Shown here in pieces: positions 6,354 to 13,858 of a stretch of 25,007 nucleotides of DNA. The stretch's first letter is position 1. Each line of letters starts with the position of its first letter. A program made the position numbers and the translations under genes. Below the pieces are notes generated by a model. That model searched no databases, had not been told where the DNA came from, and worked only from the letters and a program-made list of their open reading frames with translations. The DNA is from a virus. The stretch spans positions 1 through 25,007 of IMG/VR virus record IMGVR_UViG_3300005580_000020; one strand, given 5' to 3'.

Positions 6354-7149
6354 TTCTGGTTATATCGGCAGGCATCTGCTTGATATATTGCACGGTTATT
6401 ATACTGTTGGTTTGGACCGTGTGTTCAAACCACAATCAACAGACAATTTCATTCTACAAAATATCTTAGAGGATAAGATGGTTGAGGGTGAATTTGATGC
6501 TGTGGTGCATTTGGCCGGATTGGTTAATGTTGGTGATTCTGTAAAGAATCCAATGCGGTACTATGACACCAATGTAACGGGTACATTGAAAATGCTTGAA
6601 AATGTTACATACAAGCATTTCATCTTTGCATCTACTGGTGCTGCATTCAATGGTGATAGTCCTTATGCTCTATCTAAAAGAGTTACTGAATCTTTGGTTA
6701 GTAACTATTGTTCATTGAGTGACAGAGACTGTACAATTTTCAGATTCTACAATGTTATTGGTTCTGGTGGTTATGACCCAACAAATGTTGATGGTTTGAT
6801 GTATAACTTAATGAAGGCGAGAGACACAGGTGAATTCAATTTATATGGCAATGATTATGATACAGATGATGGCACCGCCATTAGGGATTACATACACGTA
6901 TTGGAAGTATGTGAGGCCATTAAACGTGCTATCGAGCAACCATCTAACTTATTGGTCGAGAACTTAGGCACAGGCCAAGGTTACACAGTAAGAGAAATTA
7001 TCGAATACTTTAAAACCGCAAACAAGTGTGACTTCAAAGTAAATGAAATGCCTCGTAGAAAAGGTGATTTGCCTGTGTCAGTATTACATGACGTTTCATC
7101 ATACATGGAACAAGATTATACAATTTGGGAAAAACTAAGGGTTGATTGA
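6328..7149 (+). CDS. NAD-dependent epimerase/dehydratase (GalE-like, short)
   Basis: This is an extended short-chain dehydrogenase of 273 residues. It has the N-terminal Rossmann motif GSSGYIG (8-14), the HLAG segment (61-64), catalytic Ser102/Thr103 and the Y-x3-K pair Tyr113-Lys117. It also has a RDYIHV segment typical of UDP-glucose 4-epimerases. GalE proteins are usually about 330-340 residues, so this copy is shortened, mostly between the AST motif and the YALSK motif. The likely role is sugar-nucleotide interconversion, for glycosylation of phage components or alteration of host surface sugars. Exact substrate unknown. Confidence 0.85.
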   Translation: MKKILVTGSSGYIGRHLLDILHGYYTVGLDRVFKPQSTDNFILQNILEDKMVEGEFDAVVHLAGLVNVGDSVKNPMRYYDTNVTGTLKMLENVTYKHFIFASTGAAFNGDSPYALSKRVTESLVSNYCSLSDRDCTIFRFYNVIGSGGYDPTNVDGLMYNLMKARDTGEFNLYGNDYDTDDGTAIRDYIHVLEVCEAIKRAIEQPSNLLVENLGTGQGYTVREIIEYFKTANKCDFKVNEMPRRKGDLPVSVLHDVSSYMEQDYTIWEKLRVD

Positions 7150-7820
7150 TGAAAGTTTATATTAGTAGTTATCGTTATCATTGGATTTCTCCATATACAA
7201 TTTTGGAGAAAATTTGCTTTTGGGAAAAAGATACTGATGTATTCTACAACCATGAGGATGATCCTAACAAAAAGTATGAAAAATGGATTAATCGTTTGTC
7301 ACCTATTTGTGGTGCCATTTCAAAATTCCTTGACCTTGTACACCCCAAAATTGATTATGTAAAGATTGACAAATGGGATACATGGTCAATGGACCATACC
7401 TTGGCCAAAATTGTTTTGCCTATGTTGAAACAGTTGAAAGCAACTAAACACGGTGCACCTTTTGTTGATGATGAAGATGTACCAGAAGAAGTGAAGTCTA
7501 CATCAGCACCAGCAAAAGAAAATGAGTATGATACCGATGAAAACCACTTCAAGCGTTGGGATTGGGCACTTGATGAAATGATTTTTGCATTTGAATGTCA
7601 CAATGATGATTCATGGCAAGATGCCTTCCGTTCAGGTAAAATCGACCATAAAACAGTTGCTTGCAAATGGGATATGCTTGGTAAAGCCACAATGTACGAA
7701 ATGGTTGATGGACCAAATCACACATATAAATGTGATTATGAAGGAATGAAGGTCGTACAAAACCGAATTCAAAATGGCTTCCGTTTGTTCGGAAAATATT
7801 ATCAAAACTTATGGGATTAA
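7149..7820 (+). CDS. Conserved phage protein of unknown function, 223 aa
   Basis: The ATG at 7149 overlaps the previous stop as TGATG. The protein has no membrane segment. It contains several Trp/Asp/His-rich stretches (SYRYHWISPYTILEKICFWE, KRWDWALDEMIFAFECHNDD) and an acidic linker at about residues 110-140. Proteins with this pattern occur in T4-like phages of aquatic bacteria as far as I recall, always as hypothetical. The many aromatic and acidic residues might line a ligand or metal site. No function is claimed. Confidence 0.7.
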   Translation: MKVYISSYRYHWISPYTILEKICFWEKDTDVFYNHEDDPNKKYEKWINRLSPICGAISKFLDLVHPKIDYVKIDKWDTWSMDHTLAKIVLPMLKQLKATKHGAPFVDDEDVPEEVKSTSAPAKENEYDTDENHFKRWDWALDEMIFAFECHNDDSWQDAFRSGKIDHKTVACKWDMLGKATMYEMVDGPNHTYKCDYEGMKVVQNRIQNGFRLFGKYYQNLWD

Positions 7821-7821
7821 T

Positions 7822-8061
7822 ATGATTTCATACATACATTACATTTCAGCTAAACGCAGGTTGAAAGAGTCTGAGAAAACCATCCATATGATGGGTGGTG
7901 AGGTAGAATCCTCGCAGATGCTCTGTGCTCAAAGAGACATGATTAAGTTGGAGGTTGACTATTATGGTGAGGAATCCACCAAATTGTCATTCATATTGGT
8001 GGCTGTTGCCATAAGCGCCATTGGCCTGTATAATCTACTAAAACACTTAGGAATGATATGA
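7822..8061 (+). CDS. Small protein with C-terminal membrane anchor, 79 aa
   Basis: I chose the ATG at 7822, one base after the upstream stop. An in-frame ATG at 7774 would overlap the preceding gene by 47 bases. Residues 5-50 are charged and helical, possibly coiled coil. Residues 55-74 (LSFILVAVAISAIGLYNLL) form a single C-terminal membrane segment, so the charged part would lie on one side of the membrane. The next gene overlaps by ATGA. No family known. Confidence 0.6.
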   Translation: MISYIHYISAKRRLKESEKTIHMMGGEVESSQMLCAQRDMIKLEVDYYGEESTKLSFILVAVAISAIGLYNLLKHLGMI

Positions 8062-8303
8062 ATAATTGGTTACTTTGGTTAAAAGAAAAATTTTGGATTA
8101 TACTTGGATGTGTTCTGATTTTGTCATTGCCTTTTTTAGCATACTATGTCAAACTCACACCAACACCAGATGTATTGAAAGACTTTAAAGATGGTATTCA
8201 AAACCACCTTGTATGGTCTATTAAAGGTGAATGTTTCTTTGTACGTCCACACACAGAGACAACAGTTTATTTAATTCGTGTGGCTGATTGTGATAGAAAA
8301 TAA
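8058..8303 (+). CDS. Small membrane protein, 81 aa
   Basis: The start overlaps the previous stop. Residues 12-31 (FWIILGCVLILSLPFLAYYV) are a membrane segment with a short N-terminal tail. The remaining 50 residues would lie on the other side and carry two cysteines (GECFFV and VADCDRK) that could form a disulphide if periplasmic. Together with the preceding gene it forms a coupled pair of membrane proteins. Function unknown. Confidence 0.6.
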   Translation: MNNWLLWLKEKFWIILGCVLILSLPFLAYYVKLTPTPDVLKDFKDGIQNHLVWSIKGECFFVRPHTETTVYLIRVADCDRK

Positions 8304-8313
8304 GAGGAAATAT

Positions 8314-8607
8314 ATGAGCTTGTTTGTTGAAGTTAATTCTATTGAAAAAGGTTGTCCAGTTATTATCAATTTGGACCACATTATTGAAATTGCACCATTG
8401 GCCTCAGGTGGTTGTGCTCTGTTCACACTTGATGGTGCAGGTATGAATTCTAAAAATGCCATGAAAGTTTCCGACAATTATGAACTATTCAAGCAATTTG
8501 CTATGCAGACTGTAACAGTAGAAGATATTGCACGCCGTTTTCCTAAGGTAGAAGCACCTGCACCTAAAAAATCAGGTAAATTAGAAATCCCTAAATTTGG
8601 TGAATAA
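8314..8607 (+). CDS. Hypothetical phage protein, FlbD-like N-terminal part, 97 aa
   Basis: The ATG at 8314 follows AGAGGAAA at 8304-8311, while an in-frame ATG at 8278 lies within the upstream gene. Residues 1-60 read as beta strands (FVEVNSIEKGCPVIINLDHI ... GCALFTLDG) in the spacing of small FlbD-like proteins. In these, an N-x-D-x-I segment is followed by a T-x-x-x-L/G strand pair. The tail is Pro/Ala/Lys-rich (KVEAPAPKKSGK). The FlbD resemblance is weak and structural only. Confidence 0.6.
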   Translation: MSLFVEVNSIEKGCPVIINLDHIIEIAPLASGGCALFTLDGAGMNSKNAMKVSDNYELFKQFAMQTVTVEDIARRFPKVEAPAPKKSGKLEIPKFGE

Positions 8608-8609
8608 AA

Positions 8610-8798
8610 ATGAGATTTTACCTTTCAGGTCAGCACTACAATTACTTGTCATTAAGTGATAAAACTCCGGGAACAAAAACTACTATCGAATTCGATGGCG
8701 ACTCACTAGATGATATTCTAGAAGAATTTGCCATGTTCCTGCGTGGTTGTGGTTATACTATTGATGGTAGATTGGATGTAGTGCCGCACGATGAATAA
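8610..8798 (+). CDS. Conserved small phage protein, 62 aa
   Basis: The gene starts two bases after the previous stop. The strongest block is FDGDSLDDILEEFAMFLRGC followed by GYTIDG. Closely similar short proteins are, to my recollection, common in T4-like phages of aquatic bacteria and always unassigned. It is acidic, without membrane segments, and overlaps the next gene by 8 bases. Confidence 0.65.
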   Translation: MRFYLSGQHYNYLSLSDKTPGTKTTIEFDGDSLDDILEEFAMFLRGCGYTIDGRLDVVPHDE

Positions 8799-9078
8799 TA
8801 TTGTTTATGGTATTTTTGAATGGATAAAAAAAGATTATGTTTCAAATCATTTTCGCTTTTGTGTTGAGTTGCTTGCTTGGGCTTTATCTATCGGGTGTGC
8901 TATTACGATGGCTGCCACGGTACCAAATCCACCACTACTTGTTCTCTATCCTATATGGATTACTGGTTGCGCTATGTACGCTTGGGCTGCTTACACTAGG
9001 AAATCATCTGGCATGTTGGCTAACTACATCTTGTTGGTAACTATTGATTCAGTCGGTTTAATTAGGATGTTAACATGA
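8791..9078 (+). CDS. Membrane protein with three predicted helices, 95 aa
   Basis: Hydrophobic segments are seen at about residues 24-43 (VELLAWALSIGCAITMAATV), 48-67 (LLVLYPIWITGCAMYAWAAY) and 75-92 (LANYILLVTIDSVGLIRML), joined by short loops. This suggests a small integral membrane protein with three helices. It overlaps both neighbours by a few bases. Phage proteins with this layout are known from T4-like cyanophages as hypotheticals. No transport or channel motif can be read. Confidence 0.65.
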   Translation: MNNIVYGIFEWIKKDYVSNHFRFCVELLAWALSIGCAITMAATVPNPPLLVLYPIWITGCAMYAWAAYTRKSSGMLANYILLVTIDSVGLIRMLT

Positions 9079-9320
9079 GTATATTAACTGTAAGTACATT
9101 TACTGGTGTTCTTCCGTATATTACACCTGCAACGCCATCAGCACCTACATTTACAATGCCTGATCCAATCAGTTATGAGTTTCAAGTGGTTGAGTATATG
9201 GAAGGTGATAGAGTTGCTAAAGTTGCTTTACAGGTTAAAAAAAACATACATGACCAATTTGGAAATGTTAAAACTGCTGGTTTTTGGCAAGAAGTACCAC
9301 GAATACAAATGAAACTATGA
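9075..9320 (+). CDS. Hypothetical protein, 81 aa
   Basis: The start overlaps the upstream stop (ATGA). The N-terminal half is Thr/Pro-rich (VLPYITPATPSAPTFTMPDP). The second half looks like a small beta-rich domain (EFQVVEYMEGDRVAKVALQV). A virion-associated or assembly role is possible from composition, but there is no recognisable family. It overlaps the next gene by ATGA. Confidence 0.55.
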   Translation: MSILTVSTFTGVLPYITPATPSAPTFTMPDPISYEFQVVEYMEGDRVAKVALQVKKNIHDQFGNVKTAGFWQEVPRIQMKL

Positions 9321-9868
9321 ATATTTTTTATCTCGACAATGATCCAAAAGTGTGTGCAGAAATGCACGTTGATAAACATGTTTGCAAAATGGTCATTGAG
9401 TATGCTCAACTGTTATGTACATCTCACCGTGTACTTGACGGCGAAGAATATCGTAGACTGACAGCAAACAACAGGTCAATTAAAGCATGGCGACTACCTG
9501 ATGGTCGTGAAACTCGTTTGATGAAACCAACTATGCAGAACCATCCATCTGCAATCTGGTCTCGTCAATCAGATAAAAACTATGTATGGCTGTACACTTT
9601 GTGGTGCGAACTACTTGAAGAATTTACATATCGTTATGGCAAAACTCATGCCTGTGCTAGACTGGTGCCTGACCTTGCAAGAATTCCTAATAACATACCT
9701 AAAGGTGAATTCACAGGTCCTACACCTGCCATGCCAGATGAGGTAAAGATTGCCGGTGATTCTATGGCATCGTATCACAATTACTATATAAATAATAAAC
9801 AGCACCTCGCTTCTTGGCAAGGAAAAATCAACTCACGGCCAGTACCAAACTGGTTTCAACCTACATGA
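9317..9868 (+). CDS. Conserved phage protein (MNIF...D-x-DP...DKHV family), 183 aa
   Basis: The start at 9317 overlaps the previous stop, while in-frame codons back to 9284 lie within the upstream gene. The N-terminus MNIFYLDNDPKVCAEMHVDK followed by HVCKMVIEYAQLL is a strongly patterned block that I associate with a conserved family in phages and some bacteria, with His and Asp residues that may bind metal. Its layout resembles distantly the pyrimidine-dimer glycosylase (Pyr_excise) fold, in which an N-terminal aspartate/lysine-rich helix comes first. I do not assign that activity. A TATAAATA octamer occurs at 9787-9794 inside the gene. Confidence 0.65.
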   Translation: MNIFYLDNDPKVCAEMHVDKHVCKMVIEYAQLLCTSHRVLDGEEYRRLTANNRSIKAWRLPDGRETRLMKPTMQNHPSAIWSRQSDKNYVWLYTLWCELLEEFTYRYGKTHACARLVPDLARIPNNIPKGEFTGPTPAMPDEVKIAGDSMASYHNYYINNKQHLASWQGKINSRPVPNWFQPT

Positions 9869-10140
9869 TTTATACATTTCTCAATTTAGATACAAATAAA
9901 GTTGAAGAACATACCATGCGCCTCGCTGAGTATGATGAGTTCAAAGAAAAGAATCCCCAGCTACAAAGATATTTTGCACCCAATGGCCTTCCTGGTTTTG
10001 GTGATGGTATGCGTATGGACACACCAGGAGTTGGTAAGGCCGACTCCGCATTTGAAAAGTATGTCATCAATCGCATGAAAGAAACCATACCAGGAAACAC
10101 TATGGGTGGCCACAAGACCAAAATGCAAAGGGAATGGTAA
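9865..10140 (+). CDS. FmdB-like phage protein lacking the zinc ribbon, 91 aa
   Basis: The start overlaps the previous stop (ATGA). The opening MIYTFLNLDTNKVEEHTMRL followed by an EYDEFKEKNPQLQRYF helix matches the N-terminus of FmdB-type small regulators (a Y-x-F/Y-x-C...E strand pair). The two Cys-x2-Cys pairs of the ribbon are absent. Residues 55-85 (KADSAFEKYVINRMKETIPG) form a helix followed by a conserved-looking Gly/Asn turn. Shortened relatives are common in T4-like phages. Function unknown. Confidence 0.6.
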   Translation: MIYTFLNLDTNKVEEHTMRLAEYDEFKEKNPQLQRYFAPNGLPGFGDGMRMDTPGVGKADSAFEKYVINRMKETIPGNTMGGHKTKMQREW

Positions 10141-10331
10141 TGGCACAGGTGCCTGCTCTATTTTTACCTAAGAAAAAGGTCGAGGAACAAAAGCCTCAAG
10201 TAAAAAATTCAGGAAACAGTCGGAAGAAAAAGAAGTCCGATAGTCCTAAAAGTGTTTCAATATTATTTCAGGGGGAAATTGATGGTTACAAGAAAAACAA
10301 CAGCCAGATACGCAGCGGAGCAGGACGATGA
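10140..10331 (+). CDS. Possible small basic protein, 63 aa
   Basis: The ATG at 10140 overlaps the upstream stop as TAATG. The product is Lys/Ser-rich and very basic (LPKKKVEEQKPQVK, then SRKKKKSDSPKS), consistent with nucleic-acid binding or a disordered linker. Its last 50 bases overlap the phoH-like gene start at 10282 in another frame, which weakens the case. Without it, 10141-10281 would be a 140-base gap. It could be a short real gene or a leader for PhoH. Confidence 0.45.
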   Translation: MAQVPALFLPKKKVEEQKPQVKNSGNSRKKKKSDSPKSVSILFQGEIDGYKKNNSQIRSGAGR

Positions 10332-11040
10332 GAATAAAACAAGGCATCAACCAGCAGTAAATAATTCATTAAAGATTAAACCAGACCATCTAAAGACGTT
10401 TGACCCATTAACAGAAAATCAAAGATTATTCTTTGAAATGTATAAGGGCGGTGCCTACTTCATGGGACTATTCGGTAGTCCTGGAGTGGGCAAAACTTTT
10501 TTGGCACTATATAAGTCATTAGAAGAAGTATTGGATAAATCCAATTCTTTTAAACAAGTGGTAGTGGTAAGGTCACTGGTTCAATTACGTGACGTTGGAT
10601 ATTTACCAGGCAATCTTGAAGAAAAACAAGAAATCTATGAATTACCATACAAAGAGATTGCGGCCACATTATTTGGTCGTTCAGATGCATGGGATAGATT
10701 AAAGGAACAAAATCATGTACGATTTATTTCTACTACTGCCATTCGTGGTATTTCTATTGATGACGCTATTATTATAGTTGATGAGAATCAGAATTTGAAT
10801 TGGTCGGAAGTAAATACAATTATCACCCGTGTTGGACATAGGTCCAAAATCATATTCTCAGGTGATTTTAAACAGACAGATTTGATTAAAAGTAACAAAG
10901 ACCAAACGGCATTCCATAGTTTCTTAGAAGTGGCACGTAAGATGCCATCATTCCAAGAAATTTATTTTACACCAGATGATATTGTCCGTTCCAGTCTGGT
11001 TAAGCAATGGATTGTGGCCTGTGAGCAACTAGGTTACTAG
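10282..11040 (+). CDS. phoH-like: PhoH-family P-loop ATPase
   Basis: The ATG at 10282 has an AGGGGG ribosome-binding site at 10270-10275, and an in-frame ATG at 10252 lacks one. The 252-residue protein has Walker A GSPGVGKT (65-72), the phage-PhoH block VVVVRSLVQLRDVGYLPG (93-110), Walker B IIIVDENQ (163-170) and SGDFKQTD (193-200) as motif III. PhoH proteins are ATPases or putative RNA helicases. They are among the most widespread genes of aquatic myoviruses, often regulated by phosphate in hosts, though their phage role is uncertain. The family call is clear. Confidence 0.9.
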   Translation: MVTRKTTARYAAEQDDENKTRHQPAVNNSLKIKPDHLKTFDPLTENQRLFFEMYKGGAYFMGLFGSPGVGKTFLALYKSLEEVLDKSNSFKQVVVVRSLVQLRDVGYLPGNLEEKQEIYELPYKEIAATLFGRSDAWDRLKEQNHVRFISTTAIRGISIDDAIIIVDENQNLNWSEVNTIITRVGHRSKIIFSGDFKQTDLIKSNKDQTAFHSFLEVARKMPSFQEIYFTPDDIVRSSLVKQWIVACEQLGY

Positions 11041-11049
11041 GATAAATAC
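11041..11049 (+). promoter_or_regulatory. T4-late-promoter-like box
   Basis: GATAAATAC lies directly after the phoH stop and 25 bases before the radical SAM ATG at 11075, which has AGAGGAAA as ribosome-binding site. The T4 late consensus is TATAAATA, read by the phage sigma factor gp55 with gp33 as co-activator. A gp33-like gene is present at 21134. One mismatch at the first base. Confidence 0.45.
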
Positions 11050-11074
11050 TACTCCAACAATAAGAGGAAATGAA

Positions 11075-12529
11075 ATGATTTTTGAGATTGAAGCCACACG
11101 ATTTGAAGATGGTGACAAAAAGGTTTTTCACTATGATAACATGACCAATGTGTTGAAAGATACTGATGGTAACGTGTTTGAGTATCCAGAGGACCAACGT
11201 ACAGACAATTTTCTAAAACCACACAAACCATTTGACAAAAACCGACCACTGAAAAAATCAAAATTAATTAGTTGGTTGAAAATTCAAATGGGGTTAAGTT
11301 GTAACTATTCGTGTGATTATTGTTCACAGAAGTTTGTTGAACGAGCACCAGAAACCTCCAAGAAAGACATTGATGTTTTCATGAAAAAATTGGAAAACTT
11401 ACAGTTTGATGAGGATGTTGGACTAAAGATTGAATTTTGGGGTGGTGAGCCATTAGTTTATTGGAAAACATTAAAACCATTGGCGGAAGCCATGGCAGAA
11501 AAGTTTGATAGTTGGAAAACAAAACCAGTTTTTAGTATTATCACTAATGGTTCTATTCTAACTGATGAAATAATTGATTGGTTGATGATGATGGATTTTT
11601 CTGTATCCATTTCACATGATGGACCTGGACAGTTTGTACGTGGACCTGATCCATTTGATGATCCAGAACAAAAAGAACGAATTCTTGGATTCTATAGAAT
11701 GATGACAAGACTCGGAAAAAACATAAGTTTTAATTCTATGTTGAATGCTAAAAACCAAAGTAGAAAAGAAATTCGTGATTGGTTTATAAACTTAACTGGT
11801 GATAAGAATGTTTCGTTGGGTGAAGGTTCTTTAGTTGATGCTTATGATGAAGAAGGAATTTCAAACTCATTAAACACCAAACAAGAACATTTTCAATTTA
11901 GACAAAAGTCCTTTGGTGAATTATACAGTGAAGGACCAACTATTGGATTCGGTGGCCAATTAGCTAAAGTTGAAGGATTAATTCATTCAATTTTAAACCA
12001 TGATGAATCCAAATATTTGGGACAAAAATGTGGCATGGATGATGAACACACAATATCAGTGGATTTGCGTGGTAATGTTATGACATGTCAGAATGTTAGT
12101 TCACTGGAAATTTCGAAAAATGATGAACCACATCATGGCGGTACATTGGATGATTATTCAAATGTTTCATTGACCTCAGTTACACATTGGTCCAATCGTA
12201 AGGAATGTCCAGAATGTCCAGTTTTACATATTTGTAAAGGTGCCTGTATGTTCTTGGATAAAAAATTCTGGGACATTTCCTGTGCCAATGCATATTCTGA
12301 TAATGTGGCATTGTTTTCTGCAGCATTCACTATGATAACAAATGGTTATATACCAACTTTAATTAAGAGTGACACATTACCACTTGATAGACAAGATGTT
12401 TTTGGTACAATTTTTGACCATCCAGAAGAAGAAAAAATGAAAAAAGTCATACCAATCAAGGTGGTTAAAGAGATTATTGGTACCGTTAATGATATTGAAG
12501 TGTATGGTAAATCCTACGTGAAATCATAA
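11075..12529 (+). CDS. Radical SAM enzyme with SPASM domain (peptide-modifying type)
   Basis: The 484-residue protein has the radical SAM cluster motif C-x3-C-x2-C at Cys76/80/83, which binds the 4Fe-4S cluster that cleaves S-adenosylmethionine, and the GGEP motif at 123-126. Its C-terminal part matches the SPASM pattern exactly: Cys319-x13-Gly333-x4-Cys338, then Cys378-x2-Cys381-x5-Cys387-x3-Cys391-x11-Cys403, seven ligands for two auxiliary 4Fe-4S clusters. SPASM enzymes (PqqE, AlbA, anSME and the maturases of SCIFF/ranthipeptides) usually act on peptides or proteins. Residues 1-60 may be a substrate-recognition extension. The next gene encodes an unusual Asn/Cys-rich protein, the most obvious substrate candidate. 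PqqA is encoded 7 kb away, but PqqD/PqqE partners are not evident. Confidence 0.88.
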   Translation: MIFEIEATRFEDGDKKVFHYDNMTNVLKDTDGNVFEYPEDQRTDNFLKPHKPFDKNRPLKKSKLISWLKIQMGLSCNYSCDYCSQKFVERAPETSKKDIDVFMKKLENLQFDEDVGLKIEFWGGEPLVYWKTLKPLAEAMAEKFDSWKTKPVFSIITNGSILTDEIIDWLMMMDFSVSISHDGPGQFVRGPDPFDDPEQKERILGFYRMMTRLGKNISFNSMLNAKNQSRKEIRDWFINLTGDKNVSLGEGSLVDAYDEEGISNSLNTKQEHFQFRQKSFGELYSEGPTIGFGGQLAKVEGLIHSILNHDESKYLGQKCGMDDEHTISVDLRGNVMTCQNVSSLEISKNDEPHHGGTLDDYSNVSLTSVTHWSNRKECPECPVLHICKGACMFLDKKFWDISCANAYSDNVALFSAAFTMITNGYIPTLIKSDTLPLDRQDVFGTIFDHPEEEKMKKVIPIKVVKEIIGTVNDIEVYGKSYVKS

Positions 12530-12533
12530 ATAG
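12525..12533 (+). promoter_or_regulatory. T4-late-promoter-like box
   Basis: CATAAATAG overlaps the stop of the radical SAM gene and lies 31 bases before the ATG at 12564. It differs from the T4 late consensus TATAAATA at the first base and would allow separate late expression of the Asn/Cys-rich protein. Confidence 0.4.
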
Positions 12534-12563
12534 TAATAACAATATTTTAAAGATAGAGAAAAA

Positions 12564-13550
12564 ATGGCAACACCAGATACAAACAGTTCAATTGCGGTTT
12601 CTCAAATTAATACCGAAGTGGGTAGAGCTGCGGCCAAACCTTCCACCGACTTAAATTTCTTAAATGGTTATTTAAAACCTGCTGGTACATCGCCAGCAAT
12701 TGCTGGGGGTACAGTAACAGCGCCTAGTCCACAAAGGCAGGCCAATCCATTGGATTTGGGTGTATATCGTGGCGGTTTAACATACTTTCAAAGAAACAAT
12801 GCCGGTAATTGCAATAATACAAATATTACAAACTGCAACTGTAATAGTAGCAAAACTCAGTGTGGACAATGCCAGAGTGCGGGTGGCACAGCTCGTCAAT
12901 GTAATGCCACAAACAATTGTACAGCTATTAATTGTGCAAATTGTGATACACAGAAATGGTTACAGACAGGTAATTGTCAAGCGGCGACCACACCAGTATA
13001 TAATTGCACCAGTAACGCAAACTGTTTTACTTTCAATTGTAATTGTTCAAAGATTATTTGTACTAAATTGTTTGACCTTGGTCTAATGAAGAAAAACATC
13101 TTTGAAGCCGACCAAGCATTTGGTGAAAAACTTATCGAAACTCATCCAGATATCTATAATGGTTATCGTGCATGGGCAGAAATTGTTGTTGATTGGATGG
13201 GCGGCAAAGGTCCTAAGATAATGCCTTGGATGTCCGATGAAGAATTTAGTGGTGATGTAAAAAGATGGTCTATTACATGGGCTTACGATATTGCAACACC
13301 TTGGGCTGAAGAAATGGCCTACATGATGGGTGAAAAACAAACAGGAAGCATTACAGGTAAACTGTTGTTTGCATTTGGTGCACCAATCTGTAAAGTTGTT
13401 GGTGTATGGCAACGTTGGTTTGGACCAAGTAAAAAAGAACCTGGCTTTATTAAAGGGTCAATCCTTGTTGCAATTTTCGTCATGTTCAAATTGGTTGTAG
13501 AATTTGGTAGGTTTATTGAGAGACTTATTCCAAAGAAAAAGGCCACATAA
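12564..13550 (+). CDS. Asn/Cys-rich phage protein, possible radical SAM substrate
   Basis: The 328-residue protein has three parts. Residues 1-77 are Pro/Ala/Gly/Thr-rich. Residues 78-166 hold 15 cysteines and 20 asparagines in 89 positions. Eleven cysteines are directly preceded by Asn and three by Gln, so 14 of 15 follow an amide side chain (for example NCNCN, NCNNTN, NCANC). Residues 170-328 look like a folded helical domain rich in Trp (MPWMSDEEFSGDVKRWSITW) with a possible membrane helix (about 297-315) and a basic end (RLIPKKKAT). No signal peptide is seen. It sits 34 bases after a radical SAM-SPASM gene and before several oxygenase-like genes. It may be a virion protein whose Cys/Asn segment is cross-linked or otherwise modified, or a metal-binding or disulphide-rich segment. 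The role is inferred. Confidence 0.75.
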   Translation: MATPDTNSSIAVSQINTEVGRAAAKPSTDLNFLNGYLKPAGTSPAIAGGTVTAPSPQRQANPLDLGVYRGGLTYFQRNNAGNCNNTNITNCNCNSSKTQCGQCQSAGGTARQCNATNNCTAINCANCDTQKWLQTGNCQAATTPVYNCTSNANCFTFNCNCSKIICTKLFDLGLMKKNIFEADQAFGEKLIETHPDIYNGYRAWAEIVVDWMGGKGPKIMPWMSDEEFSGDVKRWSITWAYDIATPWAEEMAYMMGEKQTGSITGKLLFAFGAPICKVVGVWQRWFGPSKKEPGFIKGSILVAIFVMFKLVVEFGRFIERLIPKKKAT

Positions 13551-13858
13551 TGCCAACATATTCTTACCAAAGACCGGTTAGAGTAACCGCAGACGGAAGC
13601 AATGAAAAATACAGAAACGACCATCTGAAACATTTCTTTGACAATGAAGTATATAATAATATCATGTCATTGTCCACCGAAGAAAAAGAAATTTGGTTTA
13701 ATATGCAGAAAAACTATGAGTTGTTGTTTATTAAAGTTCATGGAAATTTAAATGAGATTATCAATTCAGTAGTTTTTTTACCAACAGCATTGGAGAATGG
13801 TGTAGATAATATATTAGTAAATCAATATAAAGAATGGCTGGATAAACAAAATGTTTAA
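13550..13858 (+). CDS. Small phage protein, first of two tandem paralogues, 102 aa
   Basis: The ATG overlaps the preceding stop (TAATG). The key block is FFDNEVYNNIMSLSTEEKEI followed by WFNMQKNYELL, and the C-terminus reads NQYKEWLDKQN. The next gene encodes the same layout (VYDNTMSLSIEEKEIWFNM ... EYKEWLQKQE), so the two arose by tandem duplication. The protein is helical and soluble, without metal motifs. Being between the Asn/Cys-rich protein and the oxygenase genes, it may be an accessory of that group, but no function is known. Confidence 0.7.
   Translation: MPTYSYQRPVRVTADGSNEKYRNDHLKHFFDNEVYNNIMSLSTEEKEIWFNMQKNYELLFIKVHGNLNEIINSVVFLPTALENGVDNILVNQYKEWLDKQNV

Noticed and set aside
9787-9794. 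TATAAATA, a perfect T4 late-promoter octamer.
   Set aside because: It is inside a coding sequence in AT-rich DNA and not just upstream of a gene start; the next ATG is 71 bases away. Chance occurrence cannot be excluded, so it is not listed as a promoter.
11075-12529. Calling the radical SAM-SPASM enzyme PqqE because PqqA is also encoded.
   Set aside because: It is about 100 residues longer than usual PqqE, is 7 kb from pqqA and has no PqqD nearby. Its neighbour is a better substrate candidate.
12799-13086. A 95-codon frame on the + strand over the Asn/Cys-rich segment.
   Set aside because: It is an out-of-frame reading of the Asn/Cys codons inside the 12564 gene, without its own ribosome-binding site.
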